This document shows positions 8,035-16,933 of a stretch of 38,679 nucleotides of DNA, one piece after another. The position numbers were made by a program, and so were the translations under genes. The stretch is from the NCBI GenBank assembly GCA_003258735.1, contig QHME01000019.1, positions 1 through 38,679 of the forward strand, written 5' to 3'. The notes beneath the pieces are model-generated. The model was not told the DNA's origin. It searched no databases and saw only the letters and a program-made list of their open reading frames with translations. This DNA is from Candidatus Melainabacteria bacterium. GTDB lineage: Bacteria > Cyanobacteriota > Vampirovibrionia > Gastranaerophilales > Gastranaerophilaceae. How positions within the stretch are numbered: the first letter of the stretch is position 1; every line of letters begins with the position of its first letter.

Positions 8035-8379
8035 ATGTTGTTCGATAGTGATAAAATCTATATTGGAGAACGAATCAAAGAGTCAAGAAAAAATAAACAT
8101 CTTACCCAATTTATGTTGGCGGAAAAGGTCGGACTTCATGAAAAGCAAATTTCAAGAATTGAGTCCGGACAGAATTATCCGACATTACAGAGCTTTTTCA
8201 AAATAATTGACACGCTAGATATGGATTTGAACGATTTTTCAAAGGAATCAAATACAATAAAAAGTCCATTGAAAAATTCCCTTATTGAAATTATAAATAG
8301 TGCAAATGATACGGAATTGAAAATATATTCTGACATTTTAAAACCATTAAGAAAGAATTTGAAAAATATTAATGTTTAA
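8035..8379 (+). CDS. XRE-family transcriptional regulator, module 1
   Basis: 114 aa. The ATG at 8035 is preferred because AGGGAG lies 5-6 bases before it; an upstream in-frame TTG at 8017 would overlap that site. The helix-turn-helix spans about residues 8-62 (IGERIKESRKNKHLTQ, then LAEKVGLHEKQISRIESGQ and YPTLQSFFKIIDTL), the typical Cro/CI fold. A 45-residue tail without enzymatic or sensor motifs may serve in dimerisation. It is divergent from pilin 1 and probably binds the CATGGAT repeats between them, either repressing or switching it. The 3' end is seven bases from the convergent comEC stop. Confidence 0.85.
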   Translation: MLFDSDKIYIGERIKESRKNKHLTQFMLAEKVGLHEKQISRIESGQNYPTLQSFFKIIDTLDMDLNDFSKESNTIKSPLKNSLIEIINSANDTELKIYSDILKPLRKNLKNINV

Positions 8380-8385
8380 GTTGAA

Positions 8386-10779
8386 TTATAAGTTTTTTAA
8401 AGTTTTGTATAATTCGTATTTTTTATCTGCGTTTGCGTATGTGTAGATTTTGTAAATTTTCCCATCAGTAGAGATTTTTATTGAGTGGTGTATGTCTGTT
8501 CGTAAAATTTCTGTTTTTCTTAGAATATCCAGTGTTCCTTTATTTGGATGCCCAAAGTAATTCACTCCTGTTGAAATTAACGAAACCTCATTATTTAAGT
8601 AGTTTAGCATTTGTTCATTAACAACCTTTGGTCCTCCGTGGTGTCCTACTTTTAAAACCTCAATTTTGTTTGGAATATCTTTTTGAACTTGTTCAAATGA
8701 TTTTACACCAGCATCTCCCATAAACAGCATGTCAAAATCTTTATATGAAATAAGTGTAATTGTCGAACATTCGTTATCTGTATCTTTGCCTGATATATCA
8801 GCTTTAAATGTTCTGATTTTGAAATCTTTTTCTGTGTAAATTTGTTGGTTGTGTTGCACAATTTTGTACTTTTGGTGAATCTTTTTTGCGGTTTTAAAAA
8901 TGTTTTTCGCGGTTTGGGTCTCTGTTTTTGTATTGTTTAAGTATAATGTTTTTACTTTGGTATTTGTGATAATTTCAGACGTTCCGCCAGAGTGGTCGTT
9001 ATCAAAGTGAGTTACAATAACTCCTTCAAGATTTTTGATACCTCTATCTTTCAGGTATTTCAGCATAATGATTTTGGCTTGAGAATTACCGCTTTCAAAC
9101 GGAGCTTTTCCTGTATCAATCATAAAATATTTGTTTTGAGGTGTTTTTATCAAAAATGAATCAGCATTTTGTACATCAAATGCTATTATTTCAAGGTTAT
9201 GGTTTGGAAGTTTTATCCATGTGAGACCTAAAATTAGGCAGGTTACTAAAACCGTAATTATTGCTTGTTTTCGTTTGTCAATTTTTATCAAATAAGTTAC
9301 GGCAATCAGCATAATATAATAAATCAACATTTGAATAATATTTGGGTGTGTTGTTTGTATGAGGCTGAATTTTAGATTGGCAAAGAAATTTGAAATCCAA
9401 ATGAGAATGTTCAAAAGGTAATTAAGAAAAAAGTCAAATACTTGGCAAGTAAATTTTGCAAATGGGGGGATGATTGAAATTGCTGAGCTTACAAATCCGC
9501 CAAAACTGATTATACTCAACAAACTTACGGTTGAAATGTTTGCTAAAACTGAATATAAACTAAAAGTGTTAAAATAAAACATTTGAATTGGTGCAATCCA
9601 AATTTGTGCAACAATTGGAATTAATACAGGTGCTTTTATCCAATCAGGAATTTTTTCAAATTTTTTAGACAAAAAGTTTGCAGTTGTCAGAAGTCCAAAG
9701 GTTACGAAAAATGAAAGTTGAAAACTTACATCGTTAATATAAGCGGGGTTATATATCAGCATTAAAACGGCGACAAGAGACAATAACGAAACACTATGTG
9801 TGTCTCTATCTATGAGTTTTCCAGCTAAGACAAACAAAAGCATAAGGGCTGCTCTGATTACGGATGCTCCAAGTCCTGTCATTAATGTATACAAAATTAC
9901 AACAAGCATTCCTGTTAAAACTCTTGGCTTATACGGAACTTTCAAAAATTTCAAAATTATAAACCAAAATGTAAAAATAAACGCTACATTCATGCCTGAA
10001 GCTGCCAAAATATGAAGTAATCCTGAATTAATGAAAGAAGTTTTTATATAATCAGGTGGAGCAACAGCATCATCACCAAAAACAATTCCGCCTAAAATTT
10101 CAAGGTTTGGGCTTTTGAGAAATTGAGAATGAACCTTCAAAATTCTGTTTCTGGTGTTGTTTAAATATTGCAAAAATCTCCATTTTAGGCTTAATGAATC
10201 TTTTTCGATTTTGATATCCGAATAATTGGCATAAGTAGTTGTAAATGTGTTGAAATTCCTCAAATATGAGCTGTAGTCAAATTGAGAAGGGTTTGTCGAA
10301 CTGAACGGTTTTCTGATTTTGCCTTTTATAGTTAGTTTCTCGCCAATATTTAGGGGTGTGTCAGTTGGATTTTCAGAAATAGTCACAAATGTCTTTCCTG
10401 AAACTTGTTTGTCTTTTATTTTTTCTACCTGAAAGAAAAACTTTGTTTTGTTATTTCCGTCAGAATATGGGATGCTGACAATTCTACCTGTTATAGAGGC
10501 TTGGATGGGGACTATTTGAAACAAGTCATCATAGCTTTTGATTTTACAAAATGTTAAGACAAATCCTCCGTAAAAGATTAAAATAAGTACGAGAACTTTT
10601 TTAAAACTAAACAGTCTGAGATAATAACTTGCCAAAAGTATCAGAGTTATAAGCGACCCAAAAATGATTGAGTAACCGTAAAAACAGGATAAAATTCCAC
10701 ACATGAAGGTTATAGATGCAAAAAACATCATGAAGTTTTTATTTTGAGTTATATCTCTAATAAAATCAATATTTATCAT
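8386..10779 (-). CDS. comEC: ComEC/Rec2-family DNA uptake channel
   Basis: 797 aa from the ATG at 10779; an in-frame TTG at 10809 would add ten residues but has no better ribosome binding site. Order: N-terminal transmembrane segments, an OB-like loop (DUF4131 region), the multi-spanning Competence domain (for example GLLHILAASGMNVAF and GLGASVIRAALMLL), then a C-terminal metallo-beta-lactamase domain with VTHFDNDHSGG and GDAG. This is the complete three-part architecture of the inner-membrane channel that moves single-stranded DNA into the cytoplasm during natural transformation. It is divergent from pilT, fitting pilus-driven DNA uptake. Confidence 0.92.
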   Translation of the reverse strand: MINIDFIRDITQNKNFMMFFASITFMCGILSCFYGYSIIFGSLITLILLASYYLRLFSFKKVLVLILIFYGGFVLTFCKIKSYDDLFQIVPIQASITGRIVSIPYSDGNNKTKFFFQVEKIKDKQVSGKTFVTISENPTDTPLNIGEKLTIKGKIRKPFSSTNPSQFDYSSYLRNFNTFTTTYANYSDIKIEKDSLSLKWRFLQYLNNTRNRILKVHSQFLKSPNLEILGGIVFGDDAVAPPDYIKTSFINSGLLHILAASGMNVAFIFTFWFIILKFLKVPYKPRVLTGMLVVILYTLMTGLGASVIRAALMLLFVLAGKLIDRDTHSVSLLSLVAVLMLIYNPAYINDVSFQLSFFVTFGLLTTANFLSKKFEKIPDWIKAPVLIPIVAQIWIAPIQMFYFNTFSLYSVLANISTVSLLSIISFGGFVSSAISIIPPFAKFTCQVFDFFLNYLLNILIWISNFFANLKFSLIQTTHPNIIQMLIYYIMLIAVTYLIKIDKRKQAIITVLVTCLILGLTWIKLPNHNLEIIAFDVQNADSFLIKTPQNKYFMIDTGKAPFESGNSQAKIIMLKYLKDRGIKNLEGVIVTHFDNDHSGGTSEIITNTKVKTLYLNNTKTETQTAKNIFKTAKKIHQKYKIVQHNQQIYTEKDFKIRTFKADISGKDTDNECSTITLISYKDFDMLFMGDAGVKSFEQVQKDIPNKIEVLKVGHHGGPKVVNEQMLNYLNNEVSLISTGVNYFGHPNKGTLDILRKTEILRTDIHHSIKISTDGKIYKIYTYANADKKYELYKTLKNL

Positions 10780-10865
10780 AATTCCAACATCTGAATGATA
10801 CCATATCAAGACGGTTGTGCAAAACTAAAAAACATGGTATATTGTTGGGTAGGAAAGAGAGAATT

Positions 10866-11966
10866 ATGAGTAGTAACGATTTCTATATTGAAGATTTTTT
10901 AAGACAAGCAGTATCAGTTGGAGCTTCTGATGCGCATATTTGTGAAGGTGAAAGACCTGCCATCCGTGTATCAGGACAGATTATGAGAATTAATCTTCCC
11001 CCATTAACAAGTGAAGATATTGAGTTTGTAATCAGAACAGTTGCTCCTACACACTTGAAAGACCGTATTACGAGATTTTTTGATATTGACTTTTCTTATG
11101 AAATTCCGGGCTGCTCAAGATTCCGTATCAATATGAGTCGTCAGTTGGGTAAAACAGCAATGGTTATTCGTGCGATTCCATATTATATCAAGTCTTTTAA
11201 AGAATTGTTCTTGCCTGAGACTTTGGAAGAATTTGCATCTTTCAATAATGGTTTGGTTCTTGTTACAGGACCTACAGGTTCAGGTAAATCTACAACAATC
11301 GCATCTTTGATTGATTATATAAATGCGACTACTTCAAAACATATTGTAACAATTGAGGACCCTGTCGAATTTATATTTTCTAATAAAAAATCCATTGTAT
11401 CTCAACGTCAATTGTTGATTGATACACCGTCATTTTCAGATGGTGTTAAATATGCATTAAGGCAAGACCCTGATGTTATCTTTATTGGTGAAATTCGTGA
11501 TAGAGAAACTGTAGAATCTGCATTGAAAGCAGCTGAAACCGGTCACCTTGTTGTATCAACAATTCACACAAACGATTCAGTTCAAACTGTTGCTCGTATT
11601 ATTAACTTGTTTGACCCTAATGAAAGACCGTTTGTAAGAAGTCAGATTGCTAATACTCTTCGTGGTACAATTTCTCAAAAACTTGTGCCGACTATTGAAG
11701 GTGGTTCTCGTGTGCCGGCAACTGAAATTCTTGTTGTAACTCCGACAGTAAAAGACTTTATTCAAAAGGATGAACTTGAACAAATTTATGAACTAGTTAA
11801 GAAAGGTTCATTCAACAACATGACAACAATGAATATGTCATTGTACAAATTATTTAATGAAGGTAAAATTTCTCAAGAAATTGCTCTTCAATACTCAGAT
11901 AACAAGTCTGAACTAGAACAAATGATGAGAGGTATTTACCACGGAACAAGTGCACAAAAAGGATAA
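10866..11966 (+). CDS. pilT: Pilus retraction ATPase PilT
   Basis: 366 aa. The ATG at 10866 is chosen over an in-frame TTG at 10815 because a purine-rich GGAAAGAGAG precedes it and the protein then begins where PilT normally does. Walker A GPTGSGKST is at about 135-143, the Asp box at IEDPVEF, Walker B VIFIGEIRD near 204-212, and the His box HLVVSTIHTN near 227-236. The C-terminus (MNMSLYKLFNEGKIS) matches the retraction ATPases rather than PilB/GspE, and there is no GspE-N or zinc finger region. Role: hexameric motor that disassembles type IV pili, powering twitching or DNA uptake. Its TAA overlaps the recO ATG. Confidence 0.93.
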   Translation: MSSNDFYIEDFLRQAVSVGASDAHICEGERPAIRVSGQIMRINLPPLTSEDIEFVIRTVAPTHLKDRITRFFDIDFSYEIPGCSRFRINMSRQLGKTAMVIRAIPYYIKSFKELFLPETLEEFASFNNGLVLVTGPTGSGKSTTIASLIDYINATTSKHIVTIEDPVEFIFSNKKSIVSQRQLLIDTPSFSDGVKYALRQDPDVIFIGEIRDRETVESALKAAETGHLVVSTIHTNDSVQTVARIINLFDPNERPFVRSQIANTLRGTISQKLVPTIEGGSRVPATEILVVTPTVKDFIQKDELEQIYELVKKGSFNNMTTMNMSLYKLFNEGKISQEIALQYSDNKSELEQMMRGIYHGTSAQKG

Positions 11967-12739
11967 TGCAAAACAGTTTTGTAACAGACGCAATTAATCT
12001 AAAGTCCTACAATTTAAGTGAATCTGACAAAATTATTGTTATGTATTCAAAAGATAAAGGGCTAATCAGGGGGGTAGCTAAAGGGGTTAAGAAACCTAAG
12101 AGTAAATTGGGTGCCCGCATGGATTTGCTTGTTGCAAATACTTTGATGTTGCATAAAGGTCGAAATCTTGATACTATTTGTCAGGCTGAAGTTGTTAATT
12201 CGTTTTACAAAACTCGTCAAGATATAGATAAAATTTGTTATTCAATGTATGTGACAGAAGTTGTTAATAATTTTGGAATTGAAGAGGATCCATGTTCTGA
12301 AGTTATTTATAATTTGTTGTACAAAACTTTAAATACGATATCTGTTGCCGAAAATAAAGTTGACATTTTGCTTGCAGTAATTAAATTTCAATTGAAAATG
12401 ATGATTGAATCAGGGTTTTCAATTGAACTTGATAAATGTTTATGCTGTCACCATGTTGTAGGTGATGAAACTATGTATTTTGTACCTAGTATGGGTGGCA
12501 TTATTTGTGCTGATTGTGCAAGTTCAGTGCATTATAACAAAAAACAACTCCCTTACAAATTGAGGGACTTTTTCAAACAAATGTCAATTAATGATTTTGA
12601 TGAGCGTGGAGAATATGAACAAAAAGCAAATGAAAAAGTTTGTACTGTAACTTTTGAAACTTTGAAAGAATATATTATGCTAAAGTCCACAAAGAAATTC
12701 AAATCAACAAGTATTTTACAAGAAATACCATGTGGCTAA
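11966..12739 (+). CDS. recO: DNA repair protein RecO
   Basis: 257 aa. The N-terminal OB fold is visible (AINLKSYNLSESDKIIVMYSKDKGLIRGVAKGV split over residues 9-41, with the typical G-A-R-M-D-L segment near 49-53). A helical C-terminal domain follows with a zinc site of Cys158/Cys161 and Cys181/Cys184. RecO anneals single strands and loads RecA with RecR in gap repair. The start codon shares a base with the pilT stop (TAATG), so the two are coupled. With comEC opposite, a link to processing of incoming DNA is possible but not shown. Confidence 0.9.
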   Translation: MQNSFVTDAINLKSYNLSESDKIIVMYSKDKGLIRGVAKGVKKPKSKLGARMDLLVANTLMLHKGRNLDTICQAEVVNSFYKTRQDIDKICYSMYVTEVVNNFGIEEDPCSEVIYNLLYKTLNTISVAENKVDILLAVIKFQLKMMIESGFSIELDKCLCCHHVVGDETMYFVPSMGGIICADCASSVHYNKKQLPYKLRDFFKQMSINDFDERGEYEQKANEKVCTVTFETLKEYIMLKSTKKFKSTSILQEIPCG

Positions 12740-12807
12740 ATTTAGTCAATTAGGGTATATTATAAATTTGTTAATTAAATATAATCATTTAAGAAGGATG
12801 GTTTATC

Positions 12808-15390
12808 ATGAAGAAATTTATCATAATTGCGGCAATCGTAATCTGTGGAAATACCGTATGGGCAGCGTCGGCTCAAATGTTCAAATTGGACAATGGGCAA
12901 ACTGTTGTGATTCAAGAGGTTAGAAATAATCCGATTGTAACTATTGACACTTGGATAAAAACAGGTTCTATTGATGAAGATGATTCAAATAATGGTGTGG
13001 CACATTTTTTGGAACATTTGTTTTTTAAAGGAACAAAAAATCACGAATCTGGAGAATTTGACCAAATTCTTGAAACAAAAGGAGCAATTACTAATGCCGC
13101 AACAAGTAAAGATTTTACACATTATTATGTAACTATTCCTTCTAAGGATTTTGATTTGGCGATGGAATTGCATGGGGATATGATGTTGCACCCTTTAATT
13201 CCGCGCAATGAGATGGAAAAGGAAAGAAAAGTTGTTTTAGAAGAAATTAATAAAGATTTGGTTTCTCCAACAAGAATTCTTCAAGAAAATTTAAATTCCA
13301 TGATGTATACAACTCATCCGTATAAAAGAAAAGTTATTGGCAGAAGTGATGTTATTGAAACTATTACAAGAGACCAAGTTTTGAATTTTTATAATGCGCA
13401 TTATTCTCCATCAAATATGATAACAATTGTTGTTGGGGATGTGGATACAAATCATGCCCTAGAACGTATAAAAGAAGTTTTTAATGCTGAATATAAGAAA
13501 CAAACCAAAACGATTTACCCAAAAGAATCTCAATTGACATCTCAGCAGAAGAAAGTTGAATATATCAAAACCGAATCCGGATATATGGTTATTGGTTTTA
13601 GGGGAACTCCTATTAATGATAATGATTCTTACGCTTTGGATGTATTATCAACAATCTTGGGTGATGGCAGGTCATCGGTCTTAAATCAGGTTTTAAAAGA
13701 GAAGAAACGCTTGGCTTTTTCTGTAGATGCAGGAAATTCAACATTTAGAGATGATGGGATATTTTATATTTCAGCAAACTTTGAACCTGAAAAATGTAAA
13801 CAAGTTCAAAGTGCAATTTTTGATGAAATAAAAAATATACAAGATAAAGGGGTGAGCGATGAACAATTGAGTCTTGCCAAAAATATCATTGAGCGAAATA
13901 CTTATTACTCAAGGGAATCTATCACAAATATTGCCACTGAAATAGGTTATACTATGGCTCTGACTAATGATATCAAGTTTTACGATACATATTTAGATAA
14001 AATTAAATCAGTTTCAAAAGATGAAGTTAAAAGAGTTGCCAATAAATACTTAGGAGAAAATAGAAGTGCGGTATCTATAATTTTGCCTGAATCTTCAAAA
14101 AATATTCCTGTAGCAAACAAAATTCAAAATTTAGGTACTGCAGAATTGGTTAGCGAAAGTAACGGTACTCAAAAGTATCACTTATCTGATGGTGCGACGA
14201 TGCTTTATACCCCAAATAGTTCAAATGATATTATTGCTATCAGTATTTATGCAAAAGGCGGTCAACTTCTTGATAAAATTGCCGGAACTGCAAATTTAAC
14301 AGCTGCAACAATGATGAAAGGTACAAAAAATTACACATCATTAGAGCTTTCTCAAGTGTTAGAGGACAATGGTATAAAAATAGTACCATCAGTTGGTGCA
14401 GATGCTTTTTCTATAACTGTTTTGACAACAAAAGATGAATATGACAAAACAATGGAATTGTTGAATGAAGTTGTTAATAATGCCATTTTTGATGATTATG
14501 AAATCGAAAAGGTAAAGTCAGACAAGTTAAGTGCGATAAAAACTAATAAAGATGTTCCGATTAAGCAGGCAATTGAAGAGTATCGTGATATGATTTATAA
14601 AAATACTCCATATTCAATATCTTCAAAAGTTTTAGAAAAAAATATTCAAAATATCAAAAAGTCGGATATTATTGAGTATTATAACAAAATCTTCAATCCT
14701 AAAAATATTGTAATTTCAATCAACGGCAATATTGACAAAGACAAAACAATTCAAGATTTGAATAAAATTTTTGAACCAAAAGCTGATAGTCAAACTTTTG
14801 ATTACAAAACTTATGATTCAAAAATTCCTCGTATTACAGCACCTAGAACAAATACCATAAAAATGCCGACAGAAACTGCTTGGATTCTTTTAGGATGGCA
14901 GACAGATGGAGTTTTGAGTGAAAAAGATTATGCGACATTACAAGTGATTGACTCAATTTTGGGTACAGGCATGAGTTCAAGGTTGTTTAAAGAGTTGAGA
15001 GAACAAGAAGGTTTGGCATACCAACTTGGAACAGGGTATTCGCCAAATGTTTTACGAGGTAGTTTTATGATGTATATTGGCACAAATCCTGCGACTTTAG
15101 AAAAATCAAAACAAGGCTTGTTCTCTGAAATTGAAAAACTAAAAACTGAATATGTTGGGGATAAAGAGCTTAAAGATGCTAAGGAAAAACTGATTGGTAA
15201 CTATGTTATCGGCTTAGAAACTAATTTGGACAAGGCTTCTAATACAGGGTGGTATGAAGCCTCAACAAGAGGTTATGAGTTCAAGGAAAAATATGTAGAT
15301 TTGATAAATAGTGTAACGGATGCTGATATTATTGAGGTTGCCAACAAATATTTCAATGATAATTACATTATGTCCATCGTGACAAAGTAA
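12808..15390 (+). CDS. Secreted M16 zinc protease, two-domain
   Basis: 860 aa, the full length of the fused M16 form. The signal peptide is MKKFIIIAAIVICGNTVWAA. The catalytic half carries the inverted zinc motif H66-F-L-E-H70 and the distal glutamate in RKVVLEEINKD near 145. The second half (from about residue 450) repeats the fold but lacks HxxEH (KIAGTANLTAATMMKGTKN), as is normal for the non-catalytic clamshell half. It should act in the periplasm or at the membrane on short unfolded peptides. AAGGA precedes the ATG at proper spacing. The 68-bp gap after recO contains AT-rich promoter-like sequence, so separate transcription is possible. Confidence 0.9.
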   Translation: MKKFIIIAAIVICGNTVWAASAQMFKLDNGQTVVIQEVRNNPIVTIDTWIKTGSIDEDDSNNGVAHFLEHLFFKGTKNHESGEFDQILETKGAITNAATSKDFTHYYVTIPSKDFDLAMELHGDMMLHPLIPRNEMEKERKVVLEEINKDLVSPTRILQENLNSMMYTTHPYKRKVIGRSDVIETITRDQVLNFYNAHYSPSNMITIVVGDVDTNHALERIKEVFNAEYKKQTKTIYPKESQLTSQQKKVEYIKTESGYMVIGFRGTPINDNDSYALDVLSTILGDGRSSVLNQVLKEKKRLAFSVDAGNSTFRDDGIFYISANFEPEKCKQVQSAIFDEIKNIQDKGVSDEQLSLAKNIIERNTYYSRESITNIATEIGYTMALTNDIKFYDTYLDKIKSVSKDEVKRVANKYLGENRSAVSIILPESSKNIPVANKIQNLGTAELVSESNGTQKYHLSDGATMLYTPNSSNDIIAISIYAKGGQLLDKIAGTANLTAATMMKGTKNYTSLELSQVLEDNGIKIVPSVGADAFSITVLTTKDEYDKTMELLNEVVNNAIFDDYEIEKVKSDKLSAIKTNKDVPIKQAIEEYRDMIYKNTPYSISSKVLEKNIQNIKKSDIIEYYNKIFNPKNIVISINGNIDKDKTIQDLNKIFEPKADSQTFDYKTYDSKIPRITAPRTNTIKMPTETAWILLGWQTDGVLSEKDYATLQVIDSILGTGMSSRLFKELREQEGLAYQLGTGYSPNVLRGSFMMYIGTNPATLEKSKQGLFSEIEKLKTEYVGDKELKDAKEKLIGNYVIGLETNLDKASNTGWYEASTRGYEFKEKYVDLINSVTDADIIEVANKYFNDNYIMSIVTK

Positions 15391-15402
15391 AGATATAAGT
15401 AT

Positions 15403-15422
15403 GGTGGCCTAGTAAGCCCACC
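15403..15422. repeat. Palindromic intergenic repeat, family A
   Basis: GGTGGCCTAGTAAGCCCACC, an imperfect copy of the family A palindrome (GGTGGGCT, 4 bases, AGCCCACC). Other copies: 15639-15658, 29521-29540, 34940-34959, and a remnant at 36228-36240. Confidence 0.6.
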
Positions 15423-15449
15423 ATTTGAATTTTTGTTTAAAACATATAA

Positions 15450-15482
15450 AAATGATGAGATTTTTTAAATCTCATCATTTTG
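15450..15482 (+). terminator. Terminator downstream of the M16 protease
   Basis: AAATGATGAGATTT pairs with AAATCTCATCATTT around a three-base loop; a T-rich tail follows. Confidence 0.7.
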
Positions 15483-15523
15483 TATGATTACAAAAAAAAT
15501 ATAAATGCTAATATAACAATATA

Positions 15524-15591
15524 CTCCTTAGAGACTAAGATACACATATCCCTAATCAACAGCTATGCACCTCAGTACATAGCTTTTTTTT
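15524..15591 (+). ncRNA. Candidate small RNA 1
   Basis: A putative promoter TTACAA (15488-15493), 18-base spacer, TATAAC (15512-15517) would start a transcript of about 68 nt. It holds ACTCCTTAG with a weak CTTAG-AGA-CTAAG hairpin, an open A/C-rich linker, and a strong terminator: AGCTATG (15561-15567), 10-base loop, CATAGCT (15578-15584), then eight or nine T. There is no open reading frame to explain the terminator, since the M16 gene already has its own at 15450. The family is unknown. The layout (CU-rich anti-Shine-Dalgarno element plus terminator hairpin) resembles regulatory RNAs in general. Confidence 0.45.
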
Positions 15592-15621
15592 ATGGAATAA
15601 TTTATTGGTATTTATAAATAA

Positions 15622-15770
15622 GGTGGGCTAGTATGTAGGGTGGGCTCACTAGCCCACCTGTAAATAATATCTAACGACTTAGTTTTAATATGTTCAGTTT
15701 GAGATTTTGAATATGATAAAATCTAAGCCAAACAAGCCCACAAGATTTTTAATCCTTTTAGAATGACATA
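15622..15770. repeat. Family A palindromes and a diverged family D fragment
   Basis: A half copy GGTGGGCTAG (15622-15631) is followed by a full family A palindrome (15639-15658). Downstream, TTCAGTTTGAGATTTTGAA (about 15690-15708) and TTTTAGAATGACAT near 15758-15771 look like decayed ends of the 110-bp repeat that flanks pilin module 3. The bases from there to about 15870 hold nothing I can name. Confidence 0.45.
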
Positions 15771-15908
15771 TTTTATAGGCATCGTGTCTTTGTAACATTG
15801 TATTTTTACCTGTATTCTTGCCTTTTTTTAGATTGTAACAAAATCTTAACAAACTAATCCCAAAAATTAAAGTTTTCCATAAAAAGTGTCGATAAATAAA
15901 ATGTAATT

Positions 15909-15987
15909 AAACAAAACTAATTTTCCTCCTTTTTCCCCTACTACTAACTAACCTACTAAATGGAACCGCAAAATGGTTCCTTTTTTA
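15909..15987 (+). ncRNA. Candidate small RNA 2, CU-rich
   Basis: Putative promoter TTTCCA (15874-15879), 17-base spacer, TAAAAT (15897-15902). The predicted transcript of about 78 nt begins with an unstructured pyrimidine tract around TTTTCCTCCTTTTTCCCC (15920-15938), then ACTACTAACTAACC. It ends in GGAACC (15962-15967), 7-base loop, GGTTCC (15975-15980) and six to eight T. No reading frame is present on either strand. The exposed CCTCC tract is complementary to AGGAGG ribosome binding sites such as that at 227-232, so trans-acting repression of translation is plausible. No known family is claimed. Confidence 0.5.
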
Positions 15988-16004
15988 TTGACTAATAATA
16001 TAAT

Positions 16005-16041
16005 AAAAAGACGGTCTAGGCAGAATGCCCACACCGTCTTT
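16005..16041 (-). terminator. Terminator of the TM2 gene pair
   Basis: AAGACGGT and ACCGTCTT form the outer stem, and GGCA/TGCC an inner stem. On the minus strand it is followed by TTTTTATTATA. The A/T flanks make it usable in both directions. Confidence 0.75.
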
Positions 16042-16068
16042 CATAATTCAATCAAAGTTGCAAAGAAC

Positions 16069-16461
16069 CTACGGAGTAGGAGGCATTGCGCCAGCACCTG
16101 CTGCACTGTGAGCAACCATTGCAATCATTCCGATAATTGCAGTGAAGTATAATAGCAATGCGATTGCACAAAGAACCATTAATGCAATATAGATGTAGCC
16201 AAACCAGTCTACTCTTTCGTATAATTCGCTACCATCATCGTGGGTGTATCGACCCAATGCTAATCTAAAGCCGTCAATAAGCGCCCAGATAGCAGAGATT
16301 GGTGCTGTGATACCCAAAACTGTTAATACTACCATTACCCAGCCGCTATTTGTTTTACCTGTGTAAAAACGGTGAGCGCCATACATTCCAAGGAACCAAC
16401 ATAATGACATTGCTGCCATCCAGTTTTTTCCTTTCAATTCTTGTAATTGTGTTTCTTCCAT
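16069..16461 (-). CDS. TM2-domain membrane protein
   Basis: 130 aa. AAAGGAG lies at good spacing before the ATG. The TM2 signature is clear: a first membrane helix ending in LGMYGAHRFYTGKTNSGW, then a second helix, then the acidic ALIDGFRLALGRY segment. An additional long hydrophobic stretch at about residues 88-118 gives a third membrane helix not present in minimal TM2 proteins, and the tail is A/G/P-rich. The function of TM2 proteins in bacteria is not established. It follows a second TM2 gene in the same direction with a 31-bp gap; the two probably share a transcript. Confidence 0.85.
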   Translation of the reverse strand: MEETQLQELKGKNWMAAMSLCWFLGMYGAHRFYTGKTNSGWVMVVLTVLGITAPISAIWALIDGFRLALGRYTHDDGSELYERVDWFGYIYIALMVLCAIALLLYFTAIIGMIAMVAHSAAGAGAMPPTP

Positions 16462-16492
16462 ACTAAACTCCTTTCTTTATATGTGTAGTTAT

Positions 16493-16834
16493 CTATTTAC
16501 CTGTAAAGAATGACAAAACGCCGGTAATTCCCCCAAATATAAACAATACAATAATTACTGATAGGATTATGAGCGCACAGCCTTGGTTGTAGTTACTTAA
16601 TTCTTTACCTTGTGCATCTTTGTATTTGTTCAGTGTTAAAGAAATAATATCAATAACCGTCCATATTCCAAAACAGCCGCATGTCAAAAGTTGCGCTATA
16701 CCTATCCATACATAACCTGTGTAAAATCTATGTATACCAAAAATTCCCAAAAAGTATGCCAAAAATAATGTTACAACATAAGACCTTTGAGATTGTGCAG
16801 GATTCATAATTTGTTCTTGTGTTTCGTTATCCAT
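16493..16834 (-). CDS. TM2-domain membrane protein
   Basis: 113 aa. The start is supported by AGGAG six bases upstream. TM2 motif: LAYFLGIFGIHRFYTGYVWIG followed by a helix LLTCGCFGIWTVIDIISL, then the short KYKDAQGKEL loop and a third hydrophobic segment (about 84-108). It is closely similar in layout to the adjacent TM2 gene but clearly diverged in sequence, so the pair is an old duplication. Integral inner membrane; molecular role unknown. Confidence 0.85.
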   Translation of the reverse strand: MDNETQEQIMNPAQSQRSYVVTLFLAYFLGIFGIHRFYTGYVWIGIAQLLTCGCFGIWTVIDIISLTLNKYKDAQGKELSNYNQGCALIILSVIIVLFIFGGITGVLSFFTGK

Positions 16835-16933
16835 AATTTCTCCTAAATATACAAAACTGAGTACAATTGTTAAACCATACTCAGTTCAGTGTAAACTCAA
16901 ATTATAATTATTACATCATCCATTGATTGTAAT

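Noticed and set aside
10815..10865. TTG at 10815 as start of pilT
   Set aside because: The extra 17 residues do not match PilT N-termini, and a good ATG with purine-rich leader follows at 10866.
12732..12923. A 63-aa frame overlapping the start of the M16 protease
   Set aside because: It overlaps the signal peptide region in another frame and has no start signal; a shadow of the real gene.
15391..16068. A CRISPR array or tRNA in the gene-free gap
   Set aside because: The repeats are single palindromes without regular spacing or spacers, and no cloverleaf with a T-loop is visible.
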